This document shows, in pieces, positions 7,421 to 15,470 of a stretch of 64,000 bases of DNA. The translations under genes and the position numbers were made by a program. A model generated the notes under the pieces. The model was given only the letters and a program-made list of their open reading frames with translations. It did no database searches and was not told the origin of the DNA. This stretch comes from DYFX01 sp964400625 (lineage in GTDB: Bacteria > Patescibacteriota > Patescibacteriia > SG8-24 > DYFX01), in NCBI GenBank assembly GCA_964400625.1, contig CAYNUS010000001.1, positions 195,510 through 259,509 on the forward strand. The letters run 5' to 3'. How positions within the stretch are numbered: the first letter of the stretch is position 1; the number at the start of each line of letters is the position of its first letter.

Positions 7421-8551
7421 CTACACTACCCCGAAGAGGCCCTTGAGCGCCTCGAAAATCTGCTCACGGTACCGCGCGAGGTCCTTGATCGTCACGAGGA
7501 CGACGAGGCCGAGGAGGAGGAAGAAGGCGATGCGATGGGTGACGGCTTCGACGATGGGGCGCACGCCGCGGCCGCGGAACTTCTCGATGATGATGAAGAG
7601 GAGGCGGCCGCCGTCGAGTGCGGGGATGGGCAGGATGTTGATGACGGCGAGGTTCACGGAGAGGAGCGCGGCGAACTGCATGAGATAGGTGAACCCGAGC
7701 TTGGCGGCCTGTCCGGTGAGGACCGCGATGCCGACGGGGCCGGAGAATTCGACGCCGGGCTTCTGCCCGACGAAGAGCCCCTTCACGAGGTCCGCGAGCG
7801 AAAGGACGATCTCCTTCACGTAGAAGCCGGAGGCGTAGACGCCCTTGGGCAGGGCTTCGTACCAGGGGTACGAGACGATGGCCGATTCGACGAGCGCGAC
7901 GCCCATGATCTTTCGGCCCGTCGCCTCATCGAGCTTCGGGACGAGTTCCGCGGCGACGGTCTCCTTGCCGCGGCGGAGCTCCACGCGGACGCCCGCTTCG
8001 GCGGCGTTCACGACCTCCTGGATCTCCTCGATGCGGCCGAACGCCTGCCCTTCGACGGAGACGATGACGTCGCCGGTCCTGAAACCGGCTTCGGCGGCGG
8101 GCGAGTCCGGCAGGACCTCGATGACCTGCACGCGCGGATCGCGGACGCGGGCGGACTCCGGCAGCCCTTCGACGAGCTGGGGCACGCCGGCCATGAAGCC
8201 GACGGCGAAGAGCGTCGAGGAGAGCACGAGGTTCATGAAGACGCCGGCGCAGATGACGATGGCGCGCTGCCAGGCCGGCTTGTGCGCGAAGGTGCCGGGG
8301 CCCGTCGCTTCGGGATCGTCCTCGCCCTTGATCTTCACGAAGCCGCCGAGCGGGATCCAGTTGATCGACCAGACGGTCTTCCCCTTCTTCACGCTCCAGG
8401 CGCGCGGCGGGAAACCGATGCCGAACTCCTCGACGTCGATGCCGAAGAAGCGCGCGGCCAGATAATGGCCGAGCTCATGCACGAGCACGAGGACCGCGAG
8501 GACGACGATGAAGAGGAGGACGGTCGGGGCGAAGGCGAGGAGGGTTTCCAT
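7421..8551 (-). CDS. rseP: Site-2 zinc metalloprotease with PDZ domain (RseP family)
   Basis: 376 aa intramembrane protease that cleaves single-pass membrane substrates, typically anti-sigma factors or signal-peptide remnants. HELGH (residues 25-29) in the first membrane helix supplies the zinc ligands and catalytic Glu. A PDZ domain spans about 130-215 (DSPAAEAGFRTGDVIVSVEG). The third ligand lies in NILPIPALDGGRLLF (about 305-320), and further helices close the protein. Length and order are standard. The gene is transcribed alone, between the nuclease cassette and a palindromic repeat. No sigma/anti-sigma pair is seen nearby. Confidence 0.95.
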   Translation of the reverse strand: METLLAFAPTVLLFIVVLAVLVLVHELGHYLAARFFGIDVEEFGIGFPPRAWSVKKGKTVWSINWIPLGGFVKIKGEDDPEATGPGTFAHKPAWQRAIVICAGVFMNLVLSSTLFAVGFMAGVPQLVEGLPESARVRDPRVQVIEVLPDSPAAEAGFRTGDVIVSVEGQAFGRIEEIQEVVNAAEAGVRVELRRGKETVAAELVPKLDEATGRKIMGVALVESAIVSYPWYEALPKGVYASGFYVKEIVLSLADLVKGLFVGQKPGVEFSGPVGIAVLTGQAAKLGFTYLMQFAALLSVNLAVINILPIPALDGGRLLFIIIEKFRGRGVRPIVEAVTHRIAFFLLLGLVVLVTIKDLARYREQIFEALKGLFGVV

Positions 8552-8560
8552 ATCTCTACC

Positions 8561-8653
8561 GTCATTCCGACCGAGCGTAGCGAGTGGAGGAACCGCTTGC
8601 GTGACAAGGGGGCAAGGGGTTCCTCGGCTTCGCTGCGCTCCGCTCGGAATGAC
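8561..8653. repeat. GTCATTCC palindromic repeat, subfamily A copy 1
   Basis: A 93-bp intergenic repeat with 10-bp terminal inverted repeats, GTCATTCCGA and TCGGAATGAC. Its interior (GCGTAGCGAGTGGAGGAACC...) matches the reverse complement of 33713-33796. It can fold into a long imperfect hairpin. Confidence 0.85.
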
Positions 8654-8658
8654 GATGG

Positions 8659-9453
8659 TTAAGAGGCGATATCAGCTTTCGTTACTCCGATGGGGGCGCC
8701 GATCCAGGAGGAGCCGATCGCGGCGAAGGCGGGCGTCGGATCGGTGACGTGATAGGAGGCGCTTCCGCCGCGGTCGAGCGCGGCTTCGAGCGCCGCGTCT
8801 TCCCCAAGTGTAGCACGGAACTCCGCGATGACGGCTTCGGCGGAATCGATGAGCGCGACTCCCTCCCCCATCGCGGCGGCGATCTTCCCCTTGAGGATCG
8901 GGAAGTGCGTGCAACCGAGGATGAGCGCGTCGACGGAGGCTTCGCGGATGGGCGCGACGTACTTCGCGACGGCGGAGGCGGTCTCGGGCGCCTCGACCCA
9001 GCCTTCCTCGACGAGCGCGATGAGGAGCTGGGCGTGCCGCGCGACGACTTCGACGGACGGATCGGCGGCCTTGAGCATCTTCTCGTACACGCCGCTCCCG
9101 ACGGTCGCGCGCGTGCCGATGAGGCCGACGCGTTTCGTCTTGGAGGCGGCGAGCGCCGCGCGGACGGCCGGGCCGACGACTTCGAAAATCGGCAGGCCGG
9201 GATGCCGCGCCTTCAGATGCTGAGACGCGAGCGACGACGCGGTATTACAGGCGATGATGATGGCTTTGGCACCTTTCGAGATGAGGAAGTCCGCGCAGTC
9301 CTCGGCGTAGCGGCGGATCGTTTCGGGACTCTTGGTGCCGTACGGCGCGCGAGCGGTGTCGCCGAGGTACACGTACGACAACTCCGGCCGCGCGGCGCGG
9401 AGCGCGCGGACGACGGTGAGTCCGCCGATGCCGGAATCGAAGATGCCGATCAT
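8659..9453 (-). CDS. murI: Glutamate racemase
   Basis: 264 aa. It interconverts L- and D-glutamate to supply D-Glu for peptidoglycan, using two cysteines as acid/base: Cys69 in ACNTAS and Cys181 in GCTHFP. The N-terminal GIFDSGIGGLTV contributes Asp6 and Ser7, and the LGDTARAPYGTKS loop is also typical. The length is usual. The start lies 6 nt downstream of a TACACT box, suggesting a leaderless mRNA. Retention of murI implies the cell makes its own D-Glu for a peptidoglycan wall. Confidence 0.96.
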   Translation of the reverse strand: MIGIFDSGIGGLTVVRALRAARPELSYVYLGDTARAPYGTKSPETIRRYAEDCADFLISKGAKAIIIACNTASSLASQHLKARHPGLPIFEVVGPAVRAALAASKTKRVGLIGTRATVGSGVYEKMLKAADPSVEVVARHAQLLIALVEEGWVEAPETASAVAKYVAPIREASVDALILGCTHFPILKGKIAAAMGEGVALIDSAEAVIAEFRATLGEDAALEAALDRGGSASYHVTDPTPAFAAIGSSWIGAPIGVTKADIAS

Positions 9454-9459
9454 ATGGAC

Positions 9460-9465
9460 AGTGTA
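9460..9465 (-). promoter_or_regulatory. -10 box of murI, leaderless spacing
   Basis: TACACT ends 6 nt before the murI ATG, so transcription would start at or within a base or two of the start codon. Confidence 0.45.
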
Positions 9466-9517
9466 GCCTATCCCGTGATACTCCTCACGGCAACCGCACC
9501 TTGGAAGGAGAACGACG

Positions 9518-9802
9518 ATGGGCCACCCGATGGACGGCTACTACGACGGCCAGCGCGCCGAATCCGACCGGCGCTGGAAGCGCATCCACGCGATGCGCGA
9601 GAAGCTGCCGACCCTGCCGATGAGCGCGTTCGTCGCCTCCGACGCGTTCCACATCTGCGCCGTGATGGAACCCGCCATCCTCGAGAAGGCGTTCGACAAG
9701 GAGAAGAAGCTCGACGCCGCGCTCGACCGCCTCGAGGCCGTGGTCGCCTCGCGCACCAAGTCCGACAAGAAGCCCTCGCGCGCCCGGCGCCGTCGCCCCT
9801 GA
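9518..9802 (+). CDS. Hypothetical protein, 94 aa
   Basis: A small soluble protein with a Tyr/Arg-rich N-terminus, a central helix (about 45-75) and a very basic tail (SRARRRRP). No family is recognised. A strong GGAAGGAG precedes the ATG by 7 nt, and the terminator overlaps its last codons. Upstream, TGGACA-16-GATACT could serve as its promoter, divergent from murI. It is one of the Shine-Dalgarno-led single-gene units of this window. Confidence 0.7.
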   Translation: MGHPMDGYYDGQRAESDRRWKRIHAMREKLPTLPMSAFVASDAFHICAVMEPAILEKAFDKEKKLDAALDRLEAVVASRTKSDKKPSRARRRRP

Positions 9803-9814
9803 CGGCGCTTTTTT
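9787..9814 (+). terminator. Terminator of the 94-aa gene
   Basis: GCGCCGTC / GACGGCGC, an 8-bp stem with a 6-nt loop followed by six T. The stem overlaps the stop codon. Confidence 0.85.
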
Positions 9815-9822
9815 CATGGACG

Positions 9823-9846
9823 AAAAAGCCCGCGGTCAGCGCGGGC
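9823..9846 (-). terminator. Terminator of the HAD phosphatase gene
   Basis: GCCCGCG / CGCGGGC, a 7-bp stem with a 5-nt loop, followed on the minus strand by TTTTT. It overlaps the end of the gene. Confidence 0.85.
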
Positions 9847-10561
9847 GTTGCGGGAGCAGGTGCTCGATGAGCGGGATGTCCGTGAACAGGAAGTCCGCGA
9901 TCGTCTTCCCGTCCGGGATGACGTGGTGCGCGATCGGCTCGAGGCCTTCGCGCGGCGAGAGCCGGTGCGGCACGCCCACGACGAGCATGCCGGCGGCCTT
10001 GGCGGCGGTCGCGCCCTGGACCGAATCCTCGAACGCCACGCAGGCGCCCGCCCTCACGTGGAGGATCTTGGCGGCGAGCAGGTACGGCGCGGGATGCGGC
10101 TTGCGGGCGGCGAGGCCTTCGGTGTCGGCGGTGACGATGGCGCCGGGGTAGAAGAACTTCTTGAACCCGAGCGCGTCGAGCGCGTAGCGCGCGTGCCAGT
10201 CGGTCGCCGAGGTGACGAGCCCGTGCGGCGCGCCGGTGGCGAAGCTCTTCCGGATCGCGGCGTCGGCGCCGGGCATCGGCTTCAGCTCGGCCGCCATGCG
10301 CTCCTTGAGGCGCGCGGTGAAGCGCGCGTAGAACGCCTTGGGGTCTTCGGCGATGCCGAAACGCGCCAGCAATTCCGGGACTTTCTCGTCTTCGGGCGTG
10401 CCGATGATGCCGAGATAGTCGTCGAAGGTGAAGGCCTGCCCATAGGCGGCCAGCATCTCGACCCAGACCTCGAAGAGGAGCTCTTCGGTGTCGGCGAGCG
10501 TGCCGTCGAGGTCGTAGAAGACCGCCTGGATCCGCGTGCAAAGGAGTTGGTAGACGTGCAC
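9836..10561 (-). CDS. HAD-superfamily phosphatase (phosphoglycolate/beta-phosphoglucomutase type)
   Basis: 241 aa. Motif I DLDGT (residues 17-21) supplies the nucleophile Asp17 and acid/base Asp19. A helical cap follows (about 30-100), then motif II (VTSATD), motif III (RKPHPAPYLLAAKIL, with the Lys) and motif IV (FEDSVQGATAAKAAG). Hydrolysis of a small phosphorylated metabolite is expected. The gene follows the phosphomannomutase gene by 16 nt, so a sugar-phosphate substrate is plausible. The GTG start is chosen because GGAGGGAAA precedes it at good spacing. Confidence 0.9.
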   Translation of the reverse strand: MHVYQLLCTRIQAVFYDLDGTLADTEELLFEVWVEMLAAYGQAFTFDDYLGIIGTPEDEKVPELLARFGIAEDPKAFYARFTARLKERMAAELKPMPGADAAIRKSFATGAPHGLVTSATDWHARYALDALGFKKFFYPGAIVTADTEGLAARKPHPAPYLLAAKILHVRAGACVAFEDSVQGATAAKAAGMLVVGVPHRLSPREGLEPIAHHVIPDGKTIADFLFTDIPLIEHLLPQRPR

Positions 10562-10577
10562 CGGCGCTTTCCCTCCG

Positions 10578-11927
10578 TCAAGCGTTAATGAACGACACGA
10601 GTTCTGCTTTCTTCGCTTCCATCGCTTCGCGCGTCGCGGCTTCGACGTTCAGTCTGAGCAGCGGCTCGGTGTTCGACGCGCGAATGCTACACCACCAGTC
10701 CCCGAAGTCAAGACGGAGGCCGTCGATTTCGGTGACGGTCTTCGCCGCGGGCGCGTACGCCTCCCGGAGAGCGGCCATTTTCGCCTTCGCGTCGGCCACC
10801 TTGAAGTTAATCTCCCCCGAGTGCGCGTAGCGGCGGAAGGGCGCGACGAGCTCGGAGAGCGGCTTGCCCTGGCGCGAGAGCAGCTGGAGCGTGAGGAGCA
10901 TGACGTAATCGGTGTTCTCGGCGCTGAAGAATTCGCGGAAATAGAAATGCCCGGAGAGCTCGCCGCCGAAGACGCCGCCGTTGGCGCGGAGGATAGGCTT
11001 GATGAGCGCGTGGCCCGTGGGCGTCATGACGGGCGTGCCGCCAGAGACCTTGATCTCCTCCGGCGCGACGTTGCCGCAGCTCACGTTATAGGTGACGGCA
11101 TCGCCGATGTTCCCCGGCAGGAGCACATGCGCCAGCATGGCGATGATCTGATCGGCGCGGACGATCTCGCCCTTCTCGTCGACCAGGCCGATGCGGTCGG
11201 AATCGCCGTCGAGCGCGATGCCGACGTCGGCGCCGACCTCCTTGATCTTGGCCTGGAGGTCCTTCAGCGTCTCGGTCTTGAGCGGATTCGCCTCGTGGTT
11301 CGGGAAGGTGCCGTCCGGTTCCCAGAAGAGCTCATGCACCTCGACCTCCGGCAACGCCTCGAAGATCTTCGGCAGGATGACGCCGCCCATGCCGTTGCCG
11401 GCGTCGACCACGACCTTCAGTTTCTTGATCGTGTCCGCCGGCACGAGCGCGAAGAGCCGCTCGAGATAGTCCGGCACGATGTCGGTCTGGATGAGCGTCC
11501 CCTCTTTCGCGTCGGGGAACTCCCCTTTCTCGACGAGCGCCTGCAGTTCCTCCATGCCGCTCCCCTTGCCGATCGGCATCGCGTCGCCGTGGACCATCTT
11601 GAAGCCGTTGTACTCCGAAGGGTTGTGCGAGGCCGTGACCATGATGCCCGCGTCGTGCAGGTCGTAGTCGGAGACGGAGAAGTAGAACATCGGCGTCGAG
11701 ACCATGCCGACGTCGATGACGTCCGCGCCCTGCAGCATCATCCCGCGCGTCAGCGCCGCGAAGTAGCCCGGCGATGAGCCGCGCATGTCGCGTCCGGCCA
11801 CGATCACCTTGGCGCCGGTGTGGAGCACGAAGGCCCGCCCGAGCGCCTCGCAGAACTCGTCGTCGAAGTCCTTCCCGACGAGCCCGCGGATGTCGTATGC
11901 CTTGAAGATGGAGGGGTTGTAGTCCAT
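10578..11927 (-). CDS. pmm: Phosphomannomutase/phosphoglucomutase
   Basis: 449 aa, four-domain alpha-D-phosphohexomutase. The phosphoserine loop TASHNP (Ser100), metal loop DGDSDR (about 240-245), sugar-binding loop GGELSGH and phosphate-binding RASNTEP near the C-terminus are all intact. It interconverts hexose 6- and 1-phosphates, feeding nucleotide-sugar and cell-surface glycan synthesis, and probably serves the O-antigen ligase-like gene near 57 kb. It is co-transcribed with the HAD phosphatase and divergent from lemA across only 39 bp. Confidence 0.95.
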   Translation of the reverse strand: MDYNPSIFKAYDIRGLVGKDFDDEFCEALGRAFVLHTGAKVIVAGRDMRGSSPGYFAALTRGMMLQGADVIDVGMVSTPMFYFSVSDYDLHDAGIMVTASHNPSEYNGFKMVHGDAMPIGKGSGMEELQALVEKGEFPDAKEGTLIQTDIVPDYLERLFALVPADTIKKLKVVVDAGNGMGGVILPKIFEALPEVEVHELFWEPDGTFPNHEANPLKTETLKDLQAKIKEVGADVGIALDGDSDRIGLVDEKGEIVRADQIIAMLAHVLLPGNIGDAVTYNVSCGNVAPEEIKVSGGTPVMTPTGHALIKPILRANGGVFGGELSGHFYFREFFSAENTDYVMLLTLQLLSRQGKPLSELVAPFRRYAHSGEINFKVADAKAKMAALREAYAPAAKTVTEIDGLRLDFGDWWCSIRASNTEPLLRLNVEAATREAMEAKKAELVSFINA

Positions 11928-11966
11928 AATGGAGCCATCTTAACTACACCCGGGAAATAACGCTAT

Positions 11967-12524
11967 ATGACAGCATTGTACGTCATCTTGGGCGTCGCCA
12001 TCCTCGCCGGCCTCTGGCTCTGGTCGGTCTACAACGGATTGGTCACGCTGAACGTCCGCACGGAAGAGGCCTGGTCCGACATCGAGGTCCAGCTCAAGCG
12101 CCGCTACGACCTCATCCCGAACCTCGTGAACACGGTGAAGGGCTACGCCACGCATGAGTCCGCCGCGTTCGAGAACGTGACGAAGGCCCGCGCCGCCGCC
12201 ATGGGCGCGCAGACGCCCGGCGAGCACGCCGCCGCGGAGAACATGCTCTCCTCCACGCTGAAGTCGCTCTTCGCGGTCAGCGAGGCCTACCCGGACCTGA
12301 AGGCCAACCAGAACTTCCTCGATCTCCAGCACGAGCTGCGCGACGCGGAAGACAAGATCCAGGCCTCCCGCCGCTTCTACAACGCCAACGCCCGCGACCT
12401 GAACATCAAGATGCAGGTCTTCCCCAGCAACCTGGTCGCCCAGTCCCTCGGGTTCAAGAAGCGCGACTTCTTCGACCTCCCGGACAACGACGCCGCCCAG
12501 CAGAACGTCGAAGTGAAGTTCTGA
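11967..12524 (+). CDS. lemA: LemA family protein
   Basis: 185 aa. One N-terminal membrane helix (about 3-20), a short segment, then the family's long helical bundle with the signature EEAWSDIEVQLKRRYDLIPN and the late RRFYNANARDLN. LemA proteins are membrane-anchored and often sit near HtpX-type proteases, as here (htpX is 2 kb away). The biochemical role is not established. The terminator after it is shared with the convergent hydrolase gene. Confidence 0.93.
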   Translation: MTALYVILGVAILAGLWLWSVYNGLVTLNVRTEEAWSDIEVQLKRRYDLIPNLVNTVKGYATHESAAFENVTKARAAAMGAQTPGEHAAAENMLSSTLKSLFAVSEAYPDLKANQNFLDLQHELRDAEDKIQASRRFYNANARDLNIKMQVFPSNLVAQSLGFKKRDFFDLPDNDAAQQNVEVKF

Positions 12525-12532
12525 CGAAAGAA

Positions 12533-12564
12533 AAAGGCCGCCTCTCGGGGCGGTCTTTCGTTTT
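12533..12564. terminator. Bidirectional terminator between lemA and the secreted hydrolase
   Basis: AAAGGCCGCC pairs with GGCGGTCTTT (10 bp with one G-T pair, 6-nt loop), with T tracts on both strands. Confidence 0.8.
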
Positions 12565-13349
12565 CAGCGGCGCATGCGGGCGAGGATGCCTTGGATGGCG
12601 TCGACGCGGATGACGACTTCCATGTGGTCGAGGAGCGGATCGACGTGGGCGGCGCAGCGCGGCGCCTTCGGGAACGGCGCGGAGACGTCGGCGGCGTCCT
12701 TGCACTTCAGCGCCTTCGCGAGCGCGCGCGTCTGCGCGTGGCGCGACTGGGCGCCGACGAGCGTGAGGCGGCGGCTCTTGGAGCCGCGGTACCACGTCGC
12801 CAGGCGCTTCGCCGAGTCGGCGTAGAGCGCGTCGAGCGCGACGACGTGCGCGAGGCGGTCGTCGGAAAGCCACTCGCGGATGACGTAGATGCCGCCGCTG
12901 TGCGCGATGGCCGCGACCTTCGGCGGCGGCCGGGTACCGCCCTGCTTGCGGATCGACGAGAGCAGCGCGTCGAGCGACGTCCACTTCACCTTGCCGCGGT
13001 TGTTCACCGGGGCCTCGACGGCGACGAAGAGCGCGGAGAGGCCGCTCGCGGCGAACTGCGCGGGCAGGCCGTGCGCGTCCCAGATGCAATCGAGATACGG
13101 CCGCTTGCCGACGCACCGGTCGTAGCCGATGTCGTGGCCGTGCACGTAGACGACCGTGACGGCCGTCTTCGGGTCGTAGCCGGCGGGCGTCCAGAGATGC
13201 ACGTTCCCCCGGCCCTTGCCGGCGGCGTAGCACCAGTGTTCCCCGCCTTCCTCGGCGACGGGCTTCTTGGGACAGCCGGCGGCCGAGGCCTTGCTTGCGG
13301 ACACGAATGCGGCCAAGGAAAAGGCCAAGATCAGCGGAATCAGGCGCAT
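12564..13349 (-). CDS. Secreted alpha/beta-hydrolase-like protein
   Basis: 261 aa with a signal peptide (about 1-23, ending ASKASAA). The mature part has a Cys-containing start (GCPKKPVAE...HWCY), strand and oxyanion region VVYVHGHDIG, nucleophile elbow AHSGG and a late His in LLDHMEV, consistent with a Ser-His hydrolase triad. It is clearly paralogous to the N-terminal domain of the pilin fusion at 20717 (both have GNVHLWTP, then KRPYxDCIWDA). The substrate is unknown; esterase or amidase activity is possible. The start is supported by GGAG 6 nt upstream. Confidence 0.8.
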   Translation of the reverse strand: MRLIPLILAFSLAAFVSASKASAAGCPKKPVAEEGGEHWCYAAGKGRGNVHLWTPAGYDPKTAVTVVYVHGHDIGYDRCVGKRPYLDCIWDAHGLPAQFAASGLSALFVAVEAPVNNRGKVKWTSLDALLSSIRKQGGTRPPPKVAAIAHSGGIYVIREWLSDDRLAHVVALDALYADSAKRLATWYRGSKSRRLTLVGAQSRHAQTRALAKALKCKDAADVSAPFPKAPRCAAHVDPLLDHMEVVIRVDAIQGILARMRR

Positions 13350-13404
13350 GGAATCTCCAGGAAAGGACCGCTCCGCATCTTACGCCTCGCCGGGAAAAGG
13401 AAAA

Positions 13405-13426
13405 GACCGCCCTGCGAGGGGCGGTC
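13405..13426 (-). terminator. Terminator of the 86-aa gene
   Basis: GACCGCCC / GGGCGGTC, an 8-bp stem followed on the minus strand by TTTTCC. It overlaps the stop codon. Confidence 0.8.
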
Positions 13427-13685
13427 ATGCCCAGTCGGCCTGAGGCCGCTCGGCTTCGAGACGGTCGTAGGCGGCGATGAGCTGCGCATGGGTGAAGCCC
13501 AGCGCCAGGAGCAGCCGCAAGGCCTGCCGGACGTCGTGGTCGGAAGCGATATCGACTTCCTCGCCGAGCATGAGACAGCGGCGAAGCCACGTGCGGCAGA
13601 CGTGCCTGCCGATGCGGCGCGCCTTGAGGAGCGCGATCATCGCGTCCTTGGCCGTGAGGGAAAGCGCGGCGTTCTCGCGATACAT
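13425..13685 (-). CDS. Hypothetical protein, 86 aa
   Basis: A small, mostly helical protein with two Cys in the middle; no family is recognised. It begins 1 nt after the stop of the 211-aa membrane gene and has AAGGAG upstream of its own ATG, so the two form a two-gene operon ending in a strong terminator that overlaps this stop codon. Confidence 0.65.
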   Translation of the reverse strand: MYRENAALSLTAKDAMIALLKARRIGRHVCRTWLRRCLMLGEEVDIASDHDVRQALRLLLALGFTHAQLIAAYDRLEAERPQADWA

Positions 13686-13686
13686 G

Positions 13687-14322
13687 TCAGGACTCCTTTC
13701 CGTGGAAGATGGGGGCCTTGCCGCGGTCGTCGCGGAGGCGCATGCGCGCGTACCAGCGATGATACGCCGGCGCCGCGCGATGCAGCGCGAGCGTCGCGAG
13801 ACCGAAGCCTTGGAGCAGGAAGAGGTGCTCGAGGAAGAGCGTCCGCGCGCCGGCGACGCGCGCCGAAGCTTCGGCGAAGCCCAGCGAGATCGCGAGCGCG
13901 GCAGCGTAGTCGAGCGGGAACTTCCCGAAGACCCAGCGGCTCCGCGCGTGCCACCAGACGCCGTCCTTCGTGAAACGTCCCGCGTAGTGCGGATTCAGGA
14001 CGAACCAGAAGTAATCCCAGAGCGGGCACCAGGCGAAGTACAGCGCCCAGGCCTTCAGCTCCCCCGCCCCGGTCCACGGCACGCCCATGAGGAAGTGCGC
14101 GTGGAAGAGCAGGACCGGGAAGAAGAACATGAACGCGTGATAGCCGGTGAGCGGTTTGCCGTTCATGAGGACGCCGTACAGGCGGCCCCAGAATCCGGTC
14201 GTCCGGTACCAGGTCGGCATCTTCTCCGCCCAGCCGTAGCGGCCTTCGGACTCGATCTCGATGCAGGCGATGACGGCCGCGAACAGCGACCAGAACAGGA
14301 CGTTGCCGATCTGCAGGGCCAT
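13687..14322 (-). CDS. Multipass membrane protein, 211 aa
   Basis: Four or five hydrophobic segments, with a Trp/Tyr/Phe-rich middle (ALYFAWCPLWDYFWFVLNP) and His residues in and near the segments (GYHAFMFFF, LFHAHFL). No family is recognised with confidence. The ATG follows AAGGAGG by 5 nt. A consensus promoter TTGACG-17-TAATTT precedes it on the minus strand, giving a leader of about 30-35 nt. Confidence 0.7.
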   Translation of the reverse strand: MALQIGNVLFWSLFAAVIACIEIESEGRYGWAEKMPTWYRTTGFWGRLYGVLMNGKPLTGYHAFMFFFPVLLFHAHFLMGVPWTGAGELKAWALYFAWCPLWDYFWFVLNPHYAGRFTKDGVWWHARSRWVFGKFPLDYAAALAISLGFAEASARVAGARTLFLEHLFLLQGFGLATLALHRAAPAYHRWYARMRLRDDRGKAPIFHGKES

Positions 14323-14363
14323 GCGGCCTCCTTTTCGGGTTCCGATGCAAGGAACGACCGCTG

Positions 14364-14392
14364 AAATTAGCGCAAATACCGTCCGGCGTCAA
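14364..14392 (-). promoter_or_regulatory. Promoter of the 211-aa membrane protein operon
   Basis: TTGACG (14387-14392), a 17-nt spacer and TAATTT (14364-14369) on the minus strand. Confidence 0.6.
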
Positions 14393-14407
14393 CCGGAAGT
14401 TATCCAA

Positions 14408-14436
14408 TTGTCCCTGAGCCTAAAAAACGGTAGAAT
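14408..14436 (+). promoter_or_regulatory. Putative htpX promoter
   Basis: TTGTCC, a 17-nt spacer and TAGAAT, 40 nt upstream of the htpX ATG. Confidence 0.45.
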
Positions 14437-14476
14437 GCGTGCGTATCCGACGCATTATAGATGTATCGCGCGTTCC

Positions 14477-15358
14477 ATGTACTCCCAAATCACCGCCAAC
14501 AAGCGAAAAAGCGTCCTGCTCATCCTCCTGTTCCTCGGCTTGGTCATCGGTCTCGGCTGGCTCATCGACGCCTCGTACGATTCCGGCGGCATCATCACCC
14601 TGATCGCCCTCGGCTACGCGATCGTGACCGCGCTCGTGAGCTACTACTCCGGCGACAAGATGGCGCTCTGGGCCTCGGGCGCGCGGGAGATCAAGAAAGA
14701 GGATTCCCCGGAACTCTGGCGGCTCGTCGAGAACCTCTGCATCGCGGGCGGACAGCCGATGCCGAAGGTCCACATCATCGACGACCCGGCGCCGAACGCC
14801 TTCGCCACCGGGCGCGACCCGAAGACCTCCTCCGTCGCCTTCACGACCGGCCTCCTCCAGCGCCTCGACCGGACCGAACTCGAAGGCGTCGTCGCGCATG
14901 AGCTCTCTCACATCAGGAACTACGACATCCGCGTCATGACGATCGTCGTCGTGCTGGTCGGCGTCGTCGCGGTCATGGCCGACCTCTTCCTGCGCATCAG
15001 CTGGAGCGGCGGCAACCGCAAGCGCGAAGGCGGCAACGTCCTCCTCATCCTCGGTCTCGTCGCCATCATCCTGGCGCCCATCATCGCCAACCTCGTGAAG
15101 CTCGCCGTCTCGCGGAGGCGCGAATACCTGGCGGACGCCTCGGGCGCGCTGCTGACGAGATATCCCGAAGGACTGGCCCGCGCGCTCGAGAAGATCTCGT
15201 CCTACGAAGGCCCGATGAAGCACGCGCACTCCGCCACCGCCCACATGTTCATCTCGAACCCGTTCGGGAGGGGCGGCTGGGCGGCCGGCCTCACCTCCAC
15301 GCATCCCCCGGTCGAGAAGCGCATCGCGGCGCTCAGGCAGATGGGAACGACGACCTAA
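14477..15358 (+). CDS. htpX: Membrane zinc metalloprotease HtpX
   Basis: 293 aa. Two N-terminal membrane helices (about 12-30 and 38-56), then the M48 peptidase domain with HELSH (141-145) and the distal Glu ligand in RREYLADASGA; two more hydrophobic helices lie between them. It degrades misfolded membrane proteins. The start is set at MYSQITANKRKS, matching the family's usual N-terminus; upstream in-frame ATG codons are less likely. It is followed by a palindromic repeat and clpC on the same strand, so it may belong to a protein-quality-control group. Confidence 0.95.
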   Translation: MYSQITANKRKSVLLILLFLGLVIGLGWLIDASYDSGGIITLIALGYAIVTALVSYYSGDKMALWASGAREIKKEDSPELWRLVENLCIAGGQPMPKVHIIDDPAPNAFATGRDPKTSSVAFTTGLLQRLDRTELEGVVAHELSHIRNYDIRVMTIVVVLVGVVAVMADLFLRISWSGGNRKREGGNVLLILGLVAIILAPIIANLVKLAVSRRREYLADASGALLTRYPEGLARALEKISSYEGPMKHAHSATAHMFISNPFGRGGWAAGLTSTHPPVEKRIAALRQMGTTT

Positions 15359-15366
15359 CGATGCAT

Positions 15367-15455
15367 GTCATTCCGAGCGAGGCATTCCAGCCGAGCGACA
15401 GGAATCGCTTTTAAAAGGGATCCCTAACGCCCCGCACCGCGGGGCTCGGGATGAC
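15367..15455. repeat. GTCATTCC palindromic repeat, subfamily B copy 1
   Basis: 89 bp with near-perfect terminal repeats (GTCATTCCGAG and CTCGGGATGAC). The interior GGAATCGCTTTTAAAAGGG...CCCTAACGCCC matches the reverse complement of 55634-55719. Confidence 0.85.
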
Positions 15456-15470
15456 GCATAAGCAACCACC

